NCBI GenBank assembly: GCA_021781335.1 | Contig: JAJXXA010000069.1 | Location: 1 to 64,000 of the forward strand | Direction: 5' to 3' | Source: Actinomycetes bacterium | GTDB lineage: Bacteria > Actinomycetota > Acidimicrobiia > Acidimicrobiales > RAAP-2 | DNA: 64,000 nt | In this document: one piece after another, positions 43,080 to 51,195 of the stretch | How positions within the stretch are numbered: position 1 is the stretch's first letter | Layout of the letters: every line of letters starts with the position of its first letter | Notes under the pieces: generated by a model | What the model saw: the letters and a program-made list of their open reading frames with translations, nothing else | What the model was told of the DNA's origin: nothing | The model's database searches: none | Program-made: the position numbers and the translations under genes

Positions 43080-43612
43080 GCCCCCACCTGAGCACTTGGC
43101 GGCGCCATACCGGTCCTGGTTGTCGTTGTCGTTGTCGTTGTCGATGTCGAGTTCGGTTTCGAGCTCGAGTGGTCGAAATAGTAGAACGCACCAACAGCAA
43201 TGACGAGAACGACCAGGAGCACCACCGCCAATTTGCGTACGAAACTAGGTGTGAACGTCGCGCGCCGAGCAGACCTCGACAATGCCCAGCGTTCATCGTG
43301 TCGAAGTTGGGCCAGCGCCTCAACGTCGTAGATCGGCGCCTGTGACTCTCCAAACACGTATTCTCGAGACGGCTCGAGGCGCGGTCGCGCGGGCGTCGTA
43401 CGTTGAGCGTCACTGGGCGCTTCATTTGGATCTTTGACGAGTCGAAACCCCTTCGAAGTGGCGTAGGGCGACGGCGGTGGCGAGATCAGCCGCGTCGACT
43501 TCAGTGTGTCACCACGGACATGATCGCGGCGAAGCTTTCGGTACCGGAGCACACCCACCGCAAGGATCACGATGACCAGTACTGCGGCGATCAACTCGAG
43601 TGCGAGGATCAC
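43031..43612 (-). CDS. Hypothetical two-helix membrane protein with Thr-rich tail
   Basis: A 193-aa protein with an N-terminal helix (LELIAAVLVIVILAVGVL) and a polar middle of ~110 residues. A second helix follows (LAVVLLVVLVIAVGAFYYF), then an external Thr-rich tail coded by a hexanucleotide repeat. No known domain is seen. It may be a membrane-tethered envelope protein. The last 49 nt overlap the end of the oligopeptidase gene, so part of the tail is constrained by both frames. GTG 43612 has GAGGG close upstream. The frame is likely real because both helices and the tail match other envelope proteins here. Confidence 0.6.
   Translation of the reverse strand: MILALELIAAVLVIVILAVGVLRYRKLRRDHVRGDTLKSTRLISPPPSPYATSKGFRLVKDPNEAPSDAQRTTPARPRLEPSREYVFGESQAPIYDVEALAQLRHDERWALSRSARRATFTPSFVRKLAVVLLVVLVIAVGAFYYFDHSSSKPNSTSTTTTTTTTRTGMAPPSAQVGAYSSGVVISFNMNART
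43119..43142. repeat. Hexanucleotide repeat (GTTGTC)x4
   Basis: Four perfect copies of GTTGTC, followed by one imperfect copy (GATGTC). On the minus strand it encodes alternating ACA/ACG Thr codons of the tail. Copy-number change would keep the frame and alter the tail length. Confidence 0.8.
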
Positions 43613-43682
43613 GCACCCTCACTTCGTCGTTCGCTCATCTCTAGGGACTTGGCCATACGACGAAGCGTAGTAAACGTCGCGC

Positions 43683-44156
43683 CTACGTAAGCTCGGCGAA
43701 GCCGCCACGGTAATAGACCAGCGGGGTACCCGGGTGCGCGGCCACGTAGTCAATGGCGACGATTGCGATGTCGTGGTCTCCGTACGTGGAGAGCTGTGAG
43801 ATCCGGCCCTCAAGATGTGCAATGGCGCCGTCCAGCATCGGCGCACCCTCTGGCCCGACGCTCCACCCAACGCCATTGAACTTGTCGATGCCTGTCGTGG
43901 CAAAGACGCGCGCGAGCGCCTCTTGCTCAGATGAAAGGATGTTGATACCGATTGACTCGGCATTTTTGACCCTTGACCAGGACTCTCCGACACTCCTCGC
44001 CGCAAACGACACAAGGATCGGCTCCAATGACAGCGATCCGAAAGTTTGACACGTGAACCCGGCGAGGCCGTCAGGTGTCGAAGCGGTGACCGCGACCACG
44101 CCCGTCACGTAGTGTCCGACCACTTCTTTGTAGTGCGCAATCTCCAGTGAACTCAC
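43683..44156 (-). CDS. Flavin reductase-domain protein
   Basis: A 157-aa FMN-binding split-barrel protein of the flavin reductase/HpaC group: VVGHYVTGVVAVTASTPDGLAGFTCQTFGSLSLEPILVSF, then NAESIGINILSSEQEALARVFA and the final LVYYRGGFAEL. These usually supply reduced flavin to a two-component monooxygenase. No such monooxygenase is adjacent. GTG 44156 has TAAGGT 7 nt upstream, which favours it over the track start at 44189. Confidence 0.86.
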   Translation of the reverse strand: MSSLEIAHYKEVVGHYVTGVVAVTASTPDGLAGFTCQTFGSLSLEPILVSFAARSVGESWSRVKNAESIGINILSSEQEALARVFATTGIDKFNGVGWSVGPEGAPMLDGAIAHLEGRISQLSTYGDHDIAIVAIDYVAAHPGTPLVYYRGGFAELT

Positions 44157-44163
44157 GCGTGGC

Positions 44164-44169
44164 ACCTTA
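44164..44169 (-). promoter_or_regulatory. Leaderless -10 box of the flavin reductase gene
   Basis: TAAGGT on the minus strand, 7 nt before GTG 44156. Confidence 0.4.
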
Positions 44170-44233
44170 CCGGCGTTGGTGCGTGTCACGCCGCATACCG
44201 ATCAACGCGCGAGGCCCGACAACTCCGATGTGC

Positions 44234-45112
44234 TCACTTGGCAAGCTGCAGGCGACGGCGAACCTCCTCGACGAGGCCGTCATCGATGAGACTGCGGACA
44301 ATGAGTTCTCTGCGCTCCATCGTCACCTCCGACAGCGACTGGTCAAGCCGGGTCCAGGACACTGGCCCTTCTCGCAACATCGCCAACACCCGACCTCGGA
44401 TCTGACGGTTTGAACCAGCGAAGGTGCCCTGAGGACGAGATACGCCAGCACTTGTCGGCGCAGGATCTGCGCCACCGTGACGTCGCCACGCACACCCACC
44501 GCGTACCGGACAACTCTCACAGAGCGGCGTCGACCGGCAGTACTGGGCGCCAAGGTCGAGCATTGCCTGGTTGAAAGCTGCGACGTCATCGCGTGGAAGG
44601 AGCGACTGAGCTATCTCTCGCGCATCTCGCACACTGAGAGATTTGTTGGCGATCGCACGTGAGACGATCCGCCCAACGTTCGTGTCGAGTACCGCGACTC
44701 GTTGACCGAATGCGAATGAGGCAACCGCGTTCGCTGTGTACTCGCCAACACCCGAGAGGCCGCGCAAGGCGCGCACGTCATCGGGCACCACACCTTGAAA
44801 CTCGTCGCGAATCGTTTTGGCCGCGGTGTGCAGAGCCTTGGCGCGTCGTGGAAATCCGAGCCCGCCCCATACGGTGAGCACACTCGAAAGTGGCGCATCA
44901 GCGCACGCCCGTGGCGTTGGGAAACGCTGAAGAAAGATCGTCCACGGTTCGATCACGCGCGCCGTCTGGGTCTGTTGCAGCATGACCTCGCTTACGAGAA
45001 TTGCCCAGGGGTCAGGATGATTGATCCACGGTAGCGCTCGCTGCAATCCTGGTGCGGCACGACGAAGCGCGCGTCGAAACGCCGCGCGGTCGCTAACCCC
45101 AGACGTCGTCAC
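44234..45112 (-). CDS. mutY: A/G-specific adenine glycosylase
   Basis: MutY removes adenine mispaired with 8-oxoguanine. It has the helix-hairpin-helix LRGLSGVGEYTANAVASF, the catalytic Asp in VAVLDTNVGRIVSRA, and EVMLQQTQTARVIEPW. A [4Fe-4S] site follows as CRSTPLCESCPVRGGC. The spacing is C-x5-C-x2-C-x5-C, one residue shorter in the first gap than the usual C-x6. At 292 aa it lacks the long C-terminal MutT-like domain of E. coli MutY, as is common in actinobacteria. It overlaps the MaoC gene by 20 nt, so the two are co-transcribed. Confidence 0.93.
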   Translation of the reverse strand: MTTSGVSDRAAFRRALRRAAPGLQRALPWINHPDPWAILVSEVMLQQTQTARVIEPWTIFLQRFPTPRACADAPLSSVLTVWGGLGFPRRAKALHTAAKTIRDEFQGVVPDDVRALRGLSGVGEYTANAVASFAFGQRVAVLDTNVGRIVSRAIANKSLSVRDAREIAQSLLPRDDVAAFNQAMLDLGAQYCRSTPLCESCPVRGGCAWRRHGGADPAPTSAGVSRPQGTFAGSNRQIRGRVLAMLREGPVSWTRLDQSLSEVTMERRELIVRSLIDDGLVEEVRRRLQLAK

Positions 45113-45611
45113 CGTAGGGGCGACGTCGCACGGGGGCGAAGTCTTTTTTCCATACCATCACTTTTCGTCGGAAGTAGCAGACTTCCATCCCCTCTTGATT
45201 GAAACCCTTTGTCTCTACGACAACGATGCCACGATCGTTCTTCGACGTCGAGGGGATCTTGTCCAGGACACGGGTCTCGGCGTAGATCGTGTCGCCGTGA
45301 AAGGTCGGAAAACGGTGGATCAGACTCTCCACTTCAAGATTTGCGATTGCCGAGCCCGAGACATCGGGAACACTCATACCCAAGACGAGCGAGTAGACAA
45401 GGTTGCCGACAACAACGTTCTTTCGCTGCACACTCTCGTTCTCGGCAAACCACGCATTGGTGTGCAGTGGGTGGTGATTCATCGTGATCATGCAGAACAG
45501 ATGGTCGTCAGCTTCCGTGATGGTCTTGCCCGGCCAGTGTTTGTACACGTCACCGATCTCGAACTCCTCGAAATAGCGACCGAAGGGACGATCAAAAGTG
45601 CTCATGCTCAC
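45093..45611 (-). CDS. MaoC-family hot-dog dehydratase (mesaconyl-CoA hydratase-like)
   Basis: A 172-aa hot-dog-fold hydratase. The Asp/His catalytic region is ITEADDHLFCMITMNHHPLHT, followed by VVVGNLVYSLVLGMSVPDVSG and the hot-dog helix/sheet pattern. The GRYFEEFEIGDVYKHWPGKT start is typical of MaoC proteins acting on branched or dicarboxylic acyl-CoAs, such as mesaconyl-CoA/beta-methylmalyl-CoA dehydratases. A CoA-ester lyase of the malyl-CoA lyase type is 3.4 kb away. The GTG start has AAAGGT about 6 nt upstream. The substrate is inferred only. Confidence 0.87.
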   Translation of the reverse strand: MSMSTFDRPFGRYFEEFEIGDVYKHWPGKTITEADDHLFCMITMNHHPLHTNAWFAENESVQRKNVVVGNLVYSLVLGMSVPDVSGSAIANLEVESLIHRFPTFHGDTIYAETRVLDKIPSTSKNDRGIVVVETKGFNQEGMEVCYFRRKVMVWKKDFAPVRRRPYGDDVWG

Positions 45612-45640
45612 TGACGACCTTTCCTTGAAGTAGTGCGACG

Positions 45641-46081
45641 TTACTGCTCTTGTGGCTCTTCGATGGCGGGACGAGTCGTAAAAGACACGGTGCCGCCCGG
45701 AAGAGATTCCCCGTCGACCACCATGCGCCAGGTGTAACGAGCCCCGGGCACGAGTGGAATAGGTCCAAAGTTCACGGCAATCGGCACGTCGACGGGTGTC
45801 CCGACGGGTACGCCCTCAGGTGCCCCGGCGGTGAAATCGCCACGCACTTCAATGCTCTGAAGTCCATCGGGGGTGTCAAAGTGCACCAGTTGGCCGTCCG
45901 CGTCTTCAAGGAAGAGCTCCCAGTGGTGCTGCTCGTTAAATTCGTGCCAATCCACACTCACCTTTAGTGCGACCGCCGACGGTACGGGATCAGGTCCGGT
46001 CACCGACCATCCGCCGCCCAGGATATAAAGCTTGCCATCGGCCACTTGGGCCGCGTCCGCGAGGAGCATTGTCACATTCAT
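45641..46081 (-). CDS. Conserved hypothetical protein (DUF6941-like)
   Basis: A 146-aa soluble protein with the start MNVTMLLADAAQVADGKLYILGGGWS. It continues with a beta-rich domain (HHWELFLEDADGQLVHFD; GARYTWRMVVDGESLPGGTVSF) and no catalytic motif. I recall this N-terminal pattern from an actinobacterial domain of unknown function (probably DUF6941), but cannot check it here. The ATG is preceded by TAGGCT 6 nt upstream, so it has its own promoter, divergent from the acyl-CoA dehydrogenase. It lies 29 nt upstream of the MaoC gene. Confidence 0.8.
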   Translation of the reverse strand: MNVTMLLADAAQVADGKLYILGGGWSVTGPDPVPSAVALKVSVDWHEFNEQHHWELFLEDADGQLVHFDTPDGLQSIEVRGDFTAGAPEGVPVGTPVDVPIAVNFGPIPLVPGARYTWRMVVDGESLPGGTVSFTTRPAIEEPQEQ

Positions 46082-46087
46082 ACCTTC

Positions 46088-46093
46088 AGCCTA
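46088..46093 (-). promoter_or_regulatory. Leaderless -10 box of the DUF6941-like gene
   Basis: TAGGCT on the minus strand, 6 nt before ATG 46081, facing away from the divergent box at 46123. Confidence 0.5.
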
Positions 46094-46122
46094 GGCCGCT
46101 CGTGCGCCCCTCGAAGAACCAG

Positions 46123-46128
46123 TAAATT
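46123..46128 (+). promoter_or_regulatory. Leaderless -10 box of the acyl-CoA dehydrogenase gene
   Basis: TAAATT, 6 nt before ATG 46135. Confidence 0.5.
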
Positions 46129-46134
46129 TCACCT

Positions 46135-47751
46135 ATGACGACACCTGACATCGACCTCGCCCACGCCGCTGAACTTATTGAGCACGCGCAGTCACTGATC
46201 GACACTGCGGTGCAGCGACTCGCCGAGCTGGGCGGCGTTGATGAGAATCAGACGCTGGCCTATGACCTCGCGCACGCGTCAAGCGCGATCGCAACGGCAC
46301 GCGCCTGTCTTTCCTACGCGCAGAAGGGCCCGATCGAGGCTTCGCTGTTCGCTGCGTTCCTGGCCCACGCGATCAGTGATCTGCACACTCGCGTCTTCGC
46401 TCGCGAAGAACTGTGGGGCGCAGGCCCCACGTGGTACGTCCCCTTTGAGTCATTCGCGCGTGCCTACCGAGACCCTGGGTTCCTCGCTACCCTCGCCGAG
46501 ACGCCAGGACCGCGCCACCTCGGCGAGGACTACCAGATGGTGTCTGAGATGTTCCACCGCTTCGCAGAAGAGCAAGTCCGCCCGCACGCGGAGCATGTCC
46601 ATCGGGCCAACGCCGATATTCCCGAATCGATCATCGACGGCCTCAACCAGCTAGGTGGCTTCGGTCTCTCGGTGCCCGAGGCGTACGGCGGGTTCGCCAC
46701 GGGGGGCGAATCCGAGTATCTCGCCATGGTCATCGCCACTGAGGAGCTCTCCTGGGGCGGACTCGGCATCGGCGGATCATTGATCACCCGGCCCGAGATC
46801 CTGACTCGCGCACTGGTGAATGGCGGTACCGACGAACAAAAGCAGCGCTGGCTCCCTCGGCTCGCCAGCGCGGAATCCCTCGCGGCGATCGCCGTCACCG
46901 AGCCGGACTTTGGCAGCGATGTCGCGGGCCTCACCACCATGGCCACCAAGACCGCGGGTGGTTGGCTGATCAACGGCAGTAAGACCTGGTGCACGTTCGC
47001 CGCGCGCGCCGACGTGTTGATGCTGCTCGCGCGAACCGACCCTGATCGCTCCAAAGCCCACCGTGGCCTCTCGTTGTTCCTCGTCGAGAAGCCACAAGGT
47101 GACAGTCACGGATTCACGTTCTCCCAAGACGCCGACGGCGAGGGACGCGCCGACCCCAATGGGCGCCTCGAAGGGCGGCCAATCGACACGCTGGGCTATC
47201 GGGGCATGCATTCGTACGAATTGAGCTTTGACAATTGGTTCGTGCCCGACGAGAACTTGGTCGGGGCGGAGGCCGGCCTCGGCAAGGGCTTCTATTTTCA
47301 GATGGCCGGATTCGAGAACGGACGTATCCAGACCGCGGCACGCGCCGTAGGCGTGATGCAAGCCGCGTATGACGCGGCTCTCGAGTACGCACGAAACCGC
47401 GTGGTCTTTGGACAACCAATCATCAATTACGAGCTCACTCGAGTGAAACTCGCCACGATGGCCGCCATCATCCAATGCTCTCGACAGTTCTCCCTCCACG
47501 TGGCGACCTTGATGGGCCGAGGTGGCGGCGCCACCGAAGCGTCAATGGCTAAGGCGTACGTGTGTCGTGCGGCCGAGTGGGTGACGCGCGAAGCCATGCA
47601 GATCCACGGAGGTATGGGCTACGCCGAGGAGTATCCCGTCAGTCGCTATTTCGTCGATGCGCGAGTCCTCTCGATCTTCGAAGGAGCCGACGAGACGCTT
47701 TGTCTCAAGGTCGTCGCACGTCGACTGTTGGACGAGCGCAGCAGTGCCTAA
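46135..47751 (+). CDS. Acyl-CoA dehydrogenase with long N-terminal extension
   Basis: A 538-aa FAD-dependent acyl-CoA dehydrogenase. An extra helical domain of ~110 residues (LIEHAQSLIDTAVQRLAELGG) precedes the ordinary fold, which begins at about YQMVSEMFHRFAEEQVRPHA. FAD and substrate motifs: AVTEPDFGSDVAGLTTMATK, INGSKTWCTFAARADVLMLLART, and QIHGGMGYAEEYPVSRYFVDARVLSIFEGADE with the catalytic Glu. The extension recalls the larger enzymes that act on unusual acyl-CoAs. The stop shares four bases with that of the convergent Ni/Co transporter gene. Confidence 0.92.
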   Translation: MTTPDIDLAHAAELIEHAQSLIDTAVQRLAELGGVDENQTLAYDLAHASSAIATARACLSYAQKGPIEASLFAAFLAHAISDLHTRVFAREELWGAGPTWYVPFESFARAYRDPGFLATLAETPGPRHLGEDYQMVSEMFHRFAEEQVRPHAEHVHRANADIPESIIDGLNQLGGFGLSVPEAYGGFATGGESEYLAMVIATEELSWGGLGIGGSLITRPEILTRALVNGGTDEQKQRWLPRLASAESLAAIAVTEPDFGSDVAGLTTMATKTAGGWLINGSKTWCTFAARADVLMLLARTDPDRSKAHRGLSLFLVEKPQGDSHGFTFSQDADGEGRADPNGRLEGRPIDTLGYRGMHSYELSFDNWFVPDENLVGAEAGLGKGFYFQMAGFENGRIQTAARAVGVMQAAYDAALEYARNRVVFGQPIINYELTRVKLATMAAIIQCSRQFSLHVATLMGRGGGATEASMAKAYVCRAAEWVTREAMQIHGGMGYAEEYPVSRYFVDARVLSIFEGADETLCLKVVARRLLDERSSA

Positions 47752-48956
47752 GGCTCGTCGATGGTGAAAGCGGCGTGCACCGCACCCAGTTCGAGCCCGG
47801 CCGAGTGCAGGTCGGGTCGGTCACCGCGGGCGGTCTGTGCGCGAAGTGCCGCGCGCTCCCACCGCTGTTCCACTTTGCCGTATCGCCAAAAGAGCAACGC
47901 GAAGGTCCAGACCGCGACGAACAGCCCCACGATGACAAAGCCCGCCCGATTGATGTTGAATCCGGCGGCGTAACTCCACAGCCCACCCTTCAAGTGAAGT
48001 TGGCCGGCGAGGACCTGCAAGAGTTCCAGTGTGCCAATGTAGAAAGCGACGAACACGCTGAGTCCAGTGATCGCGATGTTGTAATAGACCTTGCGCACGG
48101 GCTTGGAGAATGCCCACCCGTAGGCAAAGTTCATGAACGAGCCGTCGATGGTGTCGAGCAGACTCATGCCCGCCGCGAACAAGAACGGCAGTGACAAGAT
48201 TGCCCAAAAGGGGAGACCGGCGGCCACGGAGGTTCCCGCGAGCACCAGAAACGCCACCTCAGTCGCGGTGTCAAAACCCAAGCCGAAGAGCAGACCGACC
48301 GGGTACATCTTCCAGGGCTTATCCACCGAACGCGCAATGGGTCCAAAGAATCGCATCATGAATCCACGGGCGTTCAAGTGACGCTCGAGCTCCGAGTCAT
48401 CAAAACGTCCTTGGCGCATCTGGACGAAGAGTCGCACGATCCCGTACAACACCACCGCATTGAGTGTGGCGATGATGTAGAGAAAGCCTCCCGACACCAC
48501 GGTGCCAATGAGGCCGCCGTAGTGATGCAGCCCCGAGCTCGAATTGGCGATCTGGGGTCCGAGCGCACGCGCTCCGAGACCGAGGAGCACAGTGAGGCCA
48601 AAGACGACCGAGGAGTGTCCCAACGAGAAGAAGAAACCGACCGACATTGGCCGCTTGCCCTCGGACATGAACTTTCGCGTCGTGTTGTCAATGGCGGCAA
48701 TGTGATCAGCGTCAAAGGCGTGTCGCATTCCCAGGGTGTACGCGAGCACCCCGGTGCCGACGCCGAGAATCTTGCTGGACCCACCCGTGTAGTGGTGTGA
48801 CGAGGCAAGCAACAACAGACCCCAACCCAACACGTGCAACAAGACAATGAAGGCCAACATCCCATAGAGGCTGCGCCATTCCGACGGGGAGAACGAGGCA
48901 CGAACCCGGTGGCGCAACTTGGTTGGAGGTGGGGCCACGGTGGTCACGAGGCTCAC
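47748..48956 (-). CDS. Nickel/cobalt transporter (NiCoT, HoxN/NixA family)
   Basis: A multi-helix inner-membrane permease for Ni2+ or Co2+ (402 aa). The NiCoT signature GMRHAFDADHIAAIDNTTRK (HX4DH) lies in helix II, and LLFGLGFDTATEVAFL and FAAGMSLLDTIDGSFM are the other conserved loops. About eight hydrophobic helices are seen. With MetH, an acyl-CoA mutase and an adenosyltransferase in the window, cobalt supply is a sensible role, but nickel cannot be ruled out. No riboswitch is visible upstream. Confidence 0.92.
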   Translation of the reverse strand: MSLVTTVAPPPTKLRHRVRASFSPSEWRSLYGMLAFIVLLHVLGWGLLLLASSHHYTGGSSKILGVGTGVLAYTLGMRHAFDADHIAAIDNTTRKFMSEGKRPMSVGFFFSLGHSSVVFGLTVLLGLGARALGPQIANSSSGLHHYGGLIGTVVSGGFLYIIATLNAVVLYGIVRLFVQMRQGRFDDSELERHLNARGFMMRFFGPIARSVDKPWKMYPVGLLFGLGFDTATEVAFLVLAGTSVAAGLPFWAILSLPFLFAAGMSLLDTIDGSFMNFAYGWAFSKPVRKVYYNIAITGLSVFVAFYIGTLELLQVLAGQLHLKGGLWSYAAGFNINRAGFVIVGLFVAVWTFALLFWRYGKVEQRWERAALRAQTARGDRPDLHSAGLELGAVHAAFTIDEP

Positions 48957-48996
48957 CTTACTGGGAACATCTCCTAATAAGACACACCCGAGGCCG

Positions 48997-49935
48997 CTAG
49001 TTCGCGGTCCTGCTCATTCCCGAGCGAAGCCCACGAGCCACGAAGGAATTCGCGATCTTGGCCGAAGCTTCGTCGATCATCTCATCGCCGAACATCAGGG
49101 CACCCGTGCGGTCTTGTTCGGTTGCGACCCGATAGGCGTCAAGAATGTCATAGGACTTGTCGAAGAGTTCCTGGCTCGGCGAATAGACCTCGTTGAGCAC
49201 GAGGGCCTGGTCCGGGGTCAGCGCCCACTTGCCGTCAAAACCGTAAGAAGAGGTGATCCCCGCCGCGTAGCGAAGGGCTTCATTGTCGCGGACCTTCAAA
49301 AAGGGACCGTCAATCACCTGAAGGCCGTTGGCCCTTCCCGCCATGAGAATCTTCGCGAAGACGTAACTGAACGGATTCGAGGGGCCGTGGTGGATGGTCT
49401 CATCGATGGTCGTGACCGGCATGCCAATGGATGCAGCGAAGTCGGCGGGGCCAAAGACGATCGTCTCGAGCCGTGAGGACGCCGCACAGATCTCCTCGAC
49501 GTTAATGAGACCTTGGGCGGTCTCAATCTGCGCCTCGATGCCGATGTGACCGACCGGCAGGCCCGCGTTCTTTTCCACTTGGGTCAACAACAAATCCATC
49601 GCGACGACGTCAGATGCGCGCTCGACCTTTGGCATCATGATCTCATCGAGGCGCACCCCCGCACCGCCGACTACTTCGATCACGTCACCGTACGTCCATG
49701 GGGTGTCCCACGCGTTGACCCGCACGCACAGCACTCTCTCATCCCACGCAAGCGTCGTGATCGCGTTCACAACCTTCGCTCGCGCGGCGACCTTCTCATT
49801 GGGCGCAACCGAATCCTCGAGGTCGAGAAAACTCATATCCGCCGTCGCGGTCGGCGCCTTCGCGAGAAACCGGTCCGACGAACCGGGAGTGGAGAGACAG
49901 GACCTGCGTGGAAGCGAGCGAGAGCGTTCTGACAT
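48997..49935 (-). CDS. HpcH/HpaI-fold CoA-ester lyase (malyl-/beta-methylmalyl-CoA lyase or CitE-like)
   Basis: A Mg-dependent C-C lyase of 312 aa: SCLSTPGSSDRFLAKAPT, FLDLEDSVAPNEKVAARA, the metal Glu in GIEAQIETAQGLINVEEI and Asp in VFGPADFAASIGMP, then GFDGKWALTPDQALVLNEVYSPS. Length and order match L-malyl-CoA/beta-methylmalyl-CoA lyases better than citrate lyase beta. It could form acetyl- or propionyl-CoA plus glyoxylate. The MaoC hydratase 3.4 kb away is a possible partner. TAGGCT lies 6 nt before the ATG. Confidence 0.9.
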   Translation of the reverse strand: MSERSRSLPRRSCLSTPGSSDRFLAKAPTATADMSFLDLEDSVAPNEKVAARAKVVNAITTLAWDERVLCVRVNAWDTPWTYGDVIEVVGGAGVRLDEIMMPKVERASDVVAMDLLLTQVEKNAGLPVGHIGIEAQIETAQGLINVEEICAASSRLETIVFGPADFAASIGMPVTTIDETIHHGPSNPFSYVFAKILMAGRANGLQVIDGPFLKVRDNEALRYAAGITSSYGFDGKWALTPDQALVLNEVYSPSQELFDKSYDILDAYRVATEQDRTGALMFGDEMIDEASAKIANSFVARGLRSGMSRTAN

Positions 49936-49941
49936 GCGATG

Positions 49942-49947
49942 AGCCTA
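49942..49947 (-). promoter_or_regulatory. Leaderless -10 box of the CoA-ester lyase gene
   Basis: TAGGCT on the minus strand, 6 nt before ATG 49935. Confidence 0.5.
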
Positions 49948-50074
49948 TTCTGGCCACATCGCCGCGAAGGGACGAATCGCCCACACGTCGCCGTTGCACG
50001 AAATATAGTGAAGTTGACCAGGAAAAATGGAATTTCTTATGTATTTCTTGTCCCCCGGCCGGGTTCCCAACCGA

Positions 50075-50080
50075 TAGCCT
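50075..50080 (+). promoter_or_regulatory. Candidate -10 box of the NlpC/P60 gene
   Basis: TAGCCT lies 8 nt before GTG 50089. An alternative promoter, TTGACC (50014) with TATGTA (50038) 18 nt apart, would give a ~40-nt leader. Both are possible. Confidence 0.4.
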
Positions 50081-50088
50081 TTACATCC

Positions 50089-51195
50089 GTGACCGACGTC
50101 GGGCGCTCTGCGCGCTTCTCGACGCTACGGCCAACTAGGGGACTTCAGCGGTTCCGGTGGATTAAGTCCACTTTGGCTGTCGTCGCAGTGTGTTCCAGCA
50201 CTGTGGCTGCTTTGCCACGCCCATCGGGGGCCTCGACGATCACGAACGAGCGGGCCAAGGCCACCGTCCTCTACAACCAGATTCAGTCCATCAATGCCCG
50301 CGTCGAAGGCTTGGGTCAGAAGTACGACGAAGCGCGTATCAAACTGAACAAGGTCAACAACGAGATCACCAACACGAGAGCAACCGTTGCGGGAATTGAG
50401 CAGAGCGTGAACAAGAACAACACGCAACTGCGCGCCGACGCCATCTTCGCTTATGTGACCAACGGCTCGGCGGCGAGCAACAATCCCCTGTTCTCGCCCA
50501 GCGCATCAAAGATTGGTGCGACCAACGTCTACAGCAAACTCGCGCAAGGCAACATCAGTGCCACCATTGCGAGTCTGAAGAACTACAAGATCGAGCTGAC
50601 GCGAGAGCGGGCACTGTTGAAGCGTGAAGATGCGCTGGCGCGTGCCGCCGCCGTCGCCGCGGCCTCATCGTTTCACCAGGCCAAACTCCTCCAGGCCTCC
50701 CTGCAACGCACCCTCGGGCAAGTGAAGGGGCAAATTGCGACCTACGTCGCCCAGGCCGCCGCCGCGGCGGCGGCCAAGTCTGCGGGAGCATTGGCATCAG
50801 CGAAACCACAAAGTGGCTTTCCCGCGCCGCCACCCAACTCGAGAGCCAACATCGCGGTGCGCGCGGCGATGTCCTACATCGGCACGTGGTACGCATGGGG
50901 AGGGGCATCACGCGCTGGCGTGGACTGCTCAGGGCTCGTCATGCTCGCCTACGACGCGGCTGGTATCTACCTTCCCCACTACTCGGGCGCGCAGTACGCA
51001 GACACCATGCGAGTACCGCTCTACGACATCCAGCCGGGTGACCTCTTGTTCTACGGCTACAACGGCGACGAACACGTCGCGATGTACGTAGGACACGGAG
51101 ACATGATCGAAGCGGAGCAGACCGGCACACGAGTGCACATCGTGCCGATCCGCTTGGGATACGGATTTGCCGGCCTCGGTCGACCTCGAGCCTAA
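50089..51195 (+). CDS. Secreted NlpC/P60 peptidoglycan endopeptidase with coiled-coil region
   Basis: A 368-aa exported cell-wall hydrolase. After a signal peptide (STLAVVAVCSSTVAALPRPS) comes a ~200-residue helical region with heptad-like repeats (YNQIQSINARVEGLGQKYDE; EITNTRATVAGIEQSV), then an Ala-rich linker. The NlpC/P60 domain follows, with Cys in VDCSGLVMLAYDAAG and His in GDEHVAMYVGHGDM. The layout resembles RipA-type division hydrolases, whose coiled coil regulates them, often under FtsEX. The track start is 50 codons upstream; GTG 50089 fits both the signal peptide and a -10 box. Confidence 0.91.
   Translation: MTDVGRSARFSTLRPTRGLQRFRWIKSTLAVVAVCSSTVAALPRPSGASTITNERAKATVLYNQIQSINARVEGLGQKYDEARIKLNKVNNEITNTRATVAGIEQSVNKNNTQLRADAIFAYVTNGSAASNNPLFSPSASKIGATNVYSKLAQGNISATIASLKNYKIELTRERALLKREDALARAAAVAAASSFHQAKLLQASLQRTLGQVKGQIATYVAQAAAAAAAKSAGALASAKPQSGFPAPPPNSRANIAVRAAMSYIGTWYAWGGASRAGVDCSGLVMLAYDAAGIYLPHYSGAQYADTMRVPLYDIQPGDLLFYGYNGDEHVAMYVGHGDMIEAEQTGTRVHIVPIRLGYGFAGLGRPRA

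Noticed and set aside
43119-43148. CRISPR-like repeat
   Set aside because: A simple 6-nt tandem repeat without spacers.
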